This document shows, piece after piece, positions 62,147 through 64,000 of a stretch of 64,000 nt of DNA. Position 1 is the first letter of the stretch, and the number at the start of each line of letters is the position of its first letter. Made by a program: the position numbers and the translations under genes. The DNA is from Solanum dulcamara (Eukaryota; Streptophyta; Magnoliopsida; Solanales; Solanaceae). The stretch is from NCBI RefSeq assembly GCF_947179165.1, contig NC_077241.1:29569246-29633245 (forward strand). The letters are read 5' to 3'. The notes beneath the pieces were generated by a model. The model searched no databases. It was not told the origin of the DNA and saw nothing but the letters and a program-made list of their open reading frames with translations.

Positions 62147-62150
62147 CTTC

Positions 62151-64000
62151 TGTCACGACCCAACCCCATAGGCCACGACTGGGGTCCGACCGGGACCCCC
62201 ATATATATATCAATCAGTTGTGGTGAAGCCAAGTTATAGAAACGCAATGCATATACATCAAGTGTTGTCAAAACGGACAACAACAACACAATACGTACAT
62301 AAGACCCAGCTTAACAAAACTAACATATATAACCCACATATACATATCTGCAGACCTCTAAAAAGAATAATGACAACATATGGCGGTATAGGGCCCCCGC
62401 CGTACCCCTGAATAAATAAAACGATGATACACATCAGTGGCTAGTGCCCAAAACTAGGCTCCAATACAATAGAGCCTTTTCCAGCTGAGCTAAGCGGGAT
62501 CCTATGCTGTCGGACTCAAAAAACCCGTACCTGTACTTGCGGGCATGAAACGCAACCCCCCGAAGAAAGAGGGGTCAGTACAACATATATACTGAGTATA
62601 TAAGTATAACATAATACAACTGGAGGCATATCTGAAAAAGAGAAGCTGGGGATAATATATCAAATCCTAAACCTGTACCTGTACTCTGTGAATCAGGAAA
62701 GCATGCATGCTCAAGTCATACCATATAGACGGCCCTTTTAGGGGTCCGGTGAATCATATCTATAGAACCATCATAGGTCCAGTGCTATTTCCACCTTATT
62801 ACATCACATCATCATATATTTATACACGTATCCTGGCCCTCTATTGAGGGACTCAGTAAATAATGCAGTGAACTGTGCACGAGAACATATCCTAGCCCGA
62901 GACTCAGGGAAAGAAGTGTTATAATATACACGAGTAGAGTAGTGAGTAACTATATGCAATTTAAATCATTATTAGAGACTTGACCGTATAAGAAGATTAA
63001 AATTTTGTCAGAGGACTCGAGTAGTAGTGTAATCATCTCGAGTGACCTCTAAATGCCATTATGGGAAATATCGATTATAATCTCGGGGATTCTAGACATG
63101 TACTAAAGTACATCCAAATTGCTTATGGAACCAGAAACATTTGTTAACATATAGTCTGTAAGACTTGGAGCCTTAATATTTGTTATCTCTTTAGCATAGA
63201 GAAGTTTTCAGGGAAATAGTTCAATTATTATAAAAGTCCGATATTCAGACGTAAATAAGAGATGCTAAGAATGGAGTTACCCCGGAACTCATATCATGTT
63301 TAACCTACAACTAAGACATGCCAGAAGAAGAAAGAGAATAAACTATATATAGTCTGTACTTTCCTTTATGTGGATATTTCGTACCTGTCCCATTCTAGGG
63401 ATCGGTGAACAACCATGGCATCATAACCTCATTTTCATGCCAAGTACATATCCAGAGAAATGAGAGATAGCTTTTCATAAACTACTCTTTAACACGTAGA
63501 AGCCTTAACAGGCAATACTCAATCTTTATAGGGATTCTATTATCAAATAGTGGATGGGGATTAGGAGGCATACTTGGAGTTCTGGGAGTGGAATTATTCC
63601 CACATTTCATCTACAAACCACCTAAGGCTATGACATGCCAACAGGAAAGAAAGATAGCTTTACACACTATGTCAACAACATGCCAAAAGAAAGCTTCACA
63701 TACCTTGTCTGAGTTATTCCTTATCCTGTTCGCCTCGTCGTCCTTTGAACCTATCCAACATAGAAGTAATATGAAAATCAACCCTTCTTAACTTTCCAGC
63801 ATCTTAGGTAACACCTTAGTATGAATGGAATGTATTTCCGTAGTCGTTTCCTCGACTAATTCTTTAGTTTGTTATGGCGTTAGCGAAAATTGGGCAGCAC
63901 CCCCCCTATAATGTGCCTTATCAAAATTTCCAATTAGGTCCCTAATTCCTACAGCCAACCAACAACAACAACCTGCAGCAATACACACCAACAATATGCA
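62151..64000 (-). repeat. N4 5' LTR (1.85 kb visible)
   Basis: Starts TGTCACGACCCAACCCC and parallels 54549-56400 to the window end. An antisense short ORF at 63588-63791 matches the one at 55982-56185. Confidence 0.9.

Larger units (their letters stand above)
57814..62150 (-). mobile_element. N4 internal region (4.34 kb)
   Basis: Collinear with N2: pol tail, integrase-like patch (about 58740-58800), 5S-derived segment, AT-rich non-coding sequence, leader with a tandem repeat (61676-61735). Compared with N2 it lacks about 0.7 kb (the N2 segment about 47600-48345), and it has an extra stretch around 61100-61440 that I could not assign. Confidence 0.78.
54549..64000 (-). mobile_element. N4: LTR retrotransposon with 5S-derived sequence (5' LTR runs off window)
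   Basis: Left LTR 54549-57813, PPT, internal region 57814-62150, PBS, right LTR from 62151. Sister copy of N2 in its internal region. TCTTG (54544-54548) is the candidate left target copy. Confidence 0.9.

Overview
This is plant nuclear DNA, almost certainly pericentromeric-type heterochromatin of a dicot. The LTR ends (…GTTGGGTCGTGACA next to an initiator-tRNA-Met primer site) resemble large Ty3/gypsy LTRs that I associate with Solanaceae. That taxonomic placement is recollection, not proof. No host protein gene is visible, and essentially every base can be assigned to a decayed LTR retrotransposon or a fragment of one. The short ORFs are chance or antisense readings of LTRs. All coding remnants are Ty3/gypsy pol (RT, RNase H, integrase, and a chromodomain-like C-terminus), which points to a chromovirus of the Tekay/Del type with LTRs of 3.2-3.6 kb.

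Layout. (1) 1-16174: minus-strand array LTR1-internal-LTR2-internal-LTR3. The LTRs are 3.3-3.6 kb, but each internal region is only about 1.7 kb and has no coding capacity, so this is a non-autonomous 'large LTR, tiny interior' family. A solo LTR (10529-13587) sits inside LTR3. (2) 16175-19071: plus-strand LTR remnant joined to a fragment of pol (older element G1). (3) 19072-43057: plus-strand element G2, with a 5' LTR (split by a solo LTR at 20376-23938), PBS, a deletion of gag and protease, pol with many stops, then integrase. G2 pol is split by a solo LTR M1 (29518-42287), which is itself split by a structurally complete minus-strand element M2 (30405-40945). (4) 43058-64000: a chain of minus-strand insertions, each inside the LTR of the one before: N1, N2 (43537 onward), N3, and N4 (54549 to beyond the window).

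Four sets of exact 5-bp target-site duplications (GGTAC, AGTTA, ATCAG, ATAAC) fix the insertion order. Minus-strand elements have their polypurine tract at the left LTR's right edge and a primer-binding site at the right LTR's left edge.

The most unusual content is 5S rRNA-derived sequence carried inside three of these elements: M2 (minus strand, sense with the element), and N2 and N4 (plus strand, antisense to the element, same flanks). Position and orientation differ, which suggests two separate captures. The known 5S-carrying LTR element, Cassandra, has 5S inside its short LTRs; here it lies in the internal domain of a large gypsy-type element. Other signals are conserved LTR stem-loops with compensatory changes, a hairpin next to the polypurine tract, a cluster of CACGTG boxes in U3, and an identical orientation of all nested insertions.
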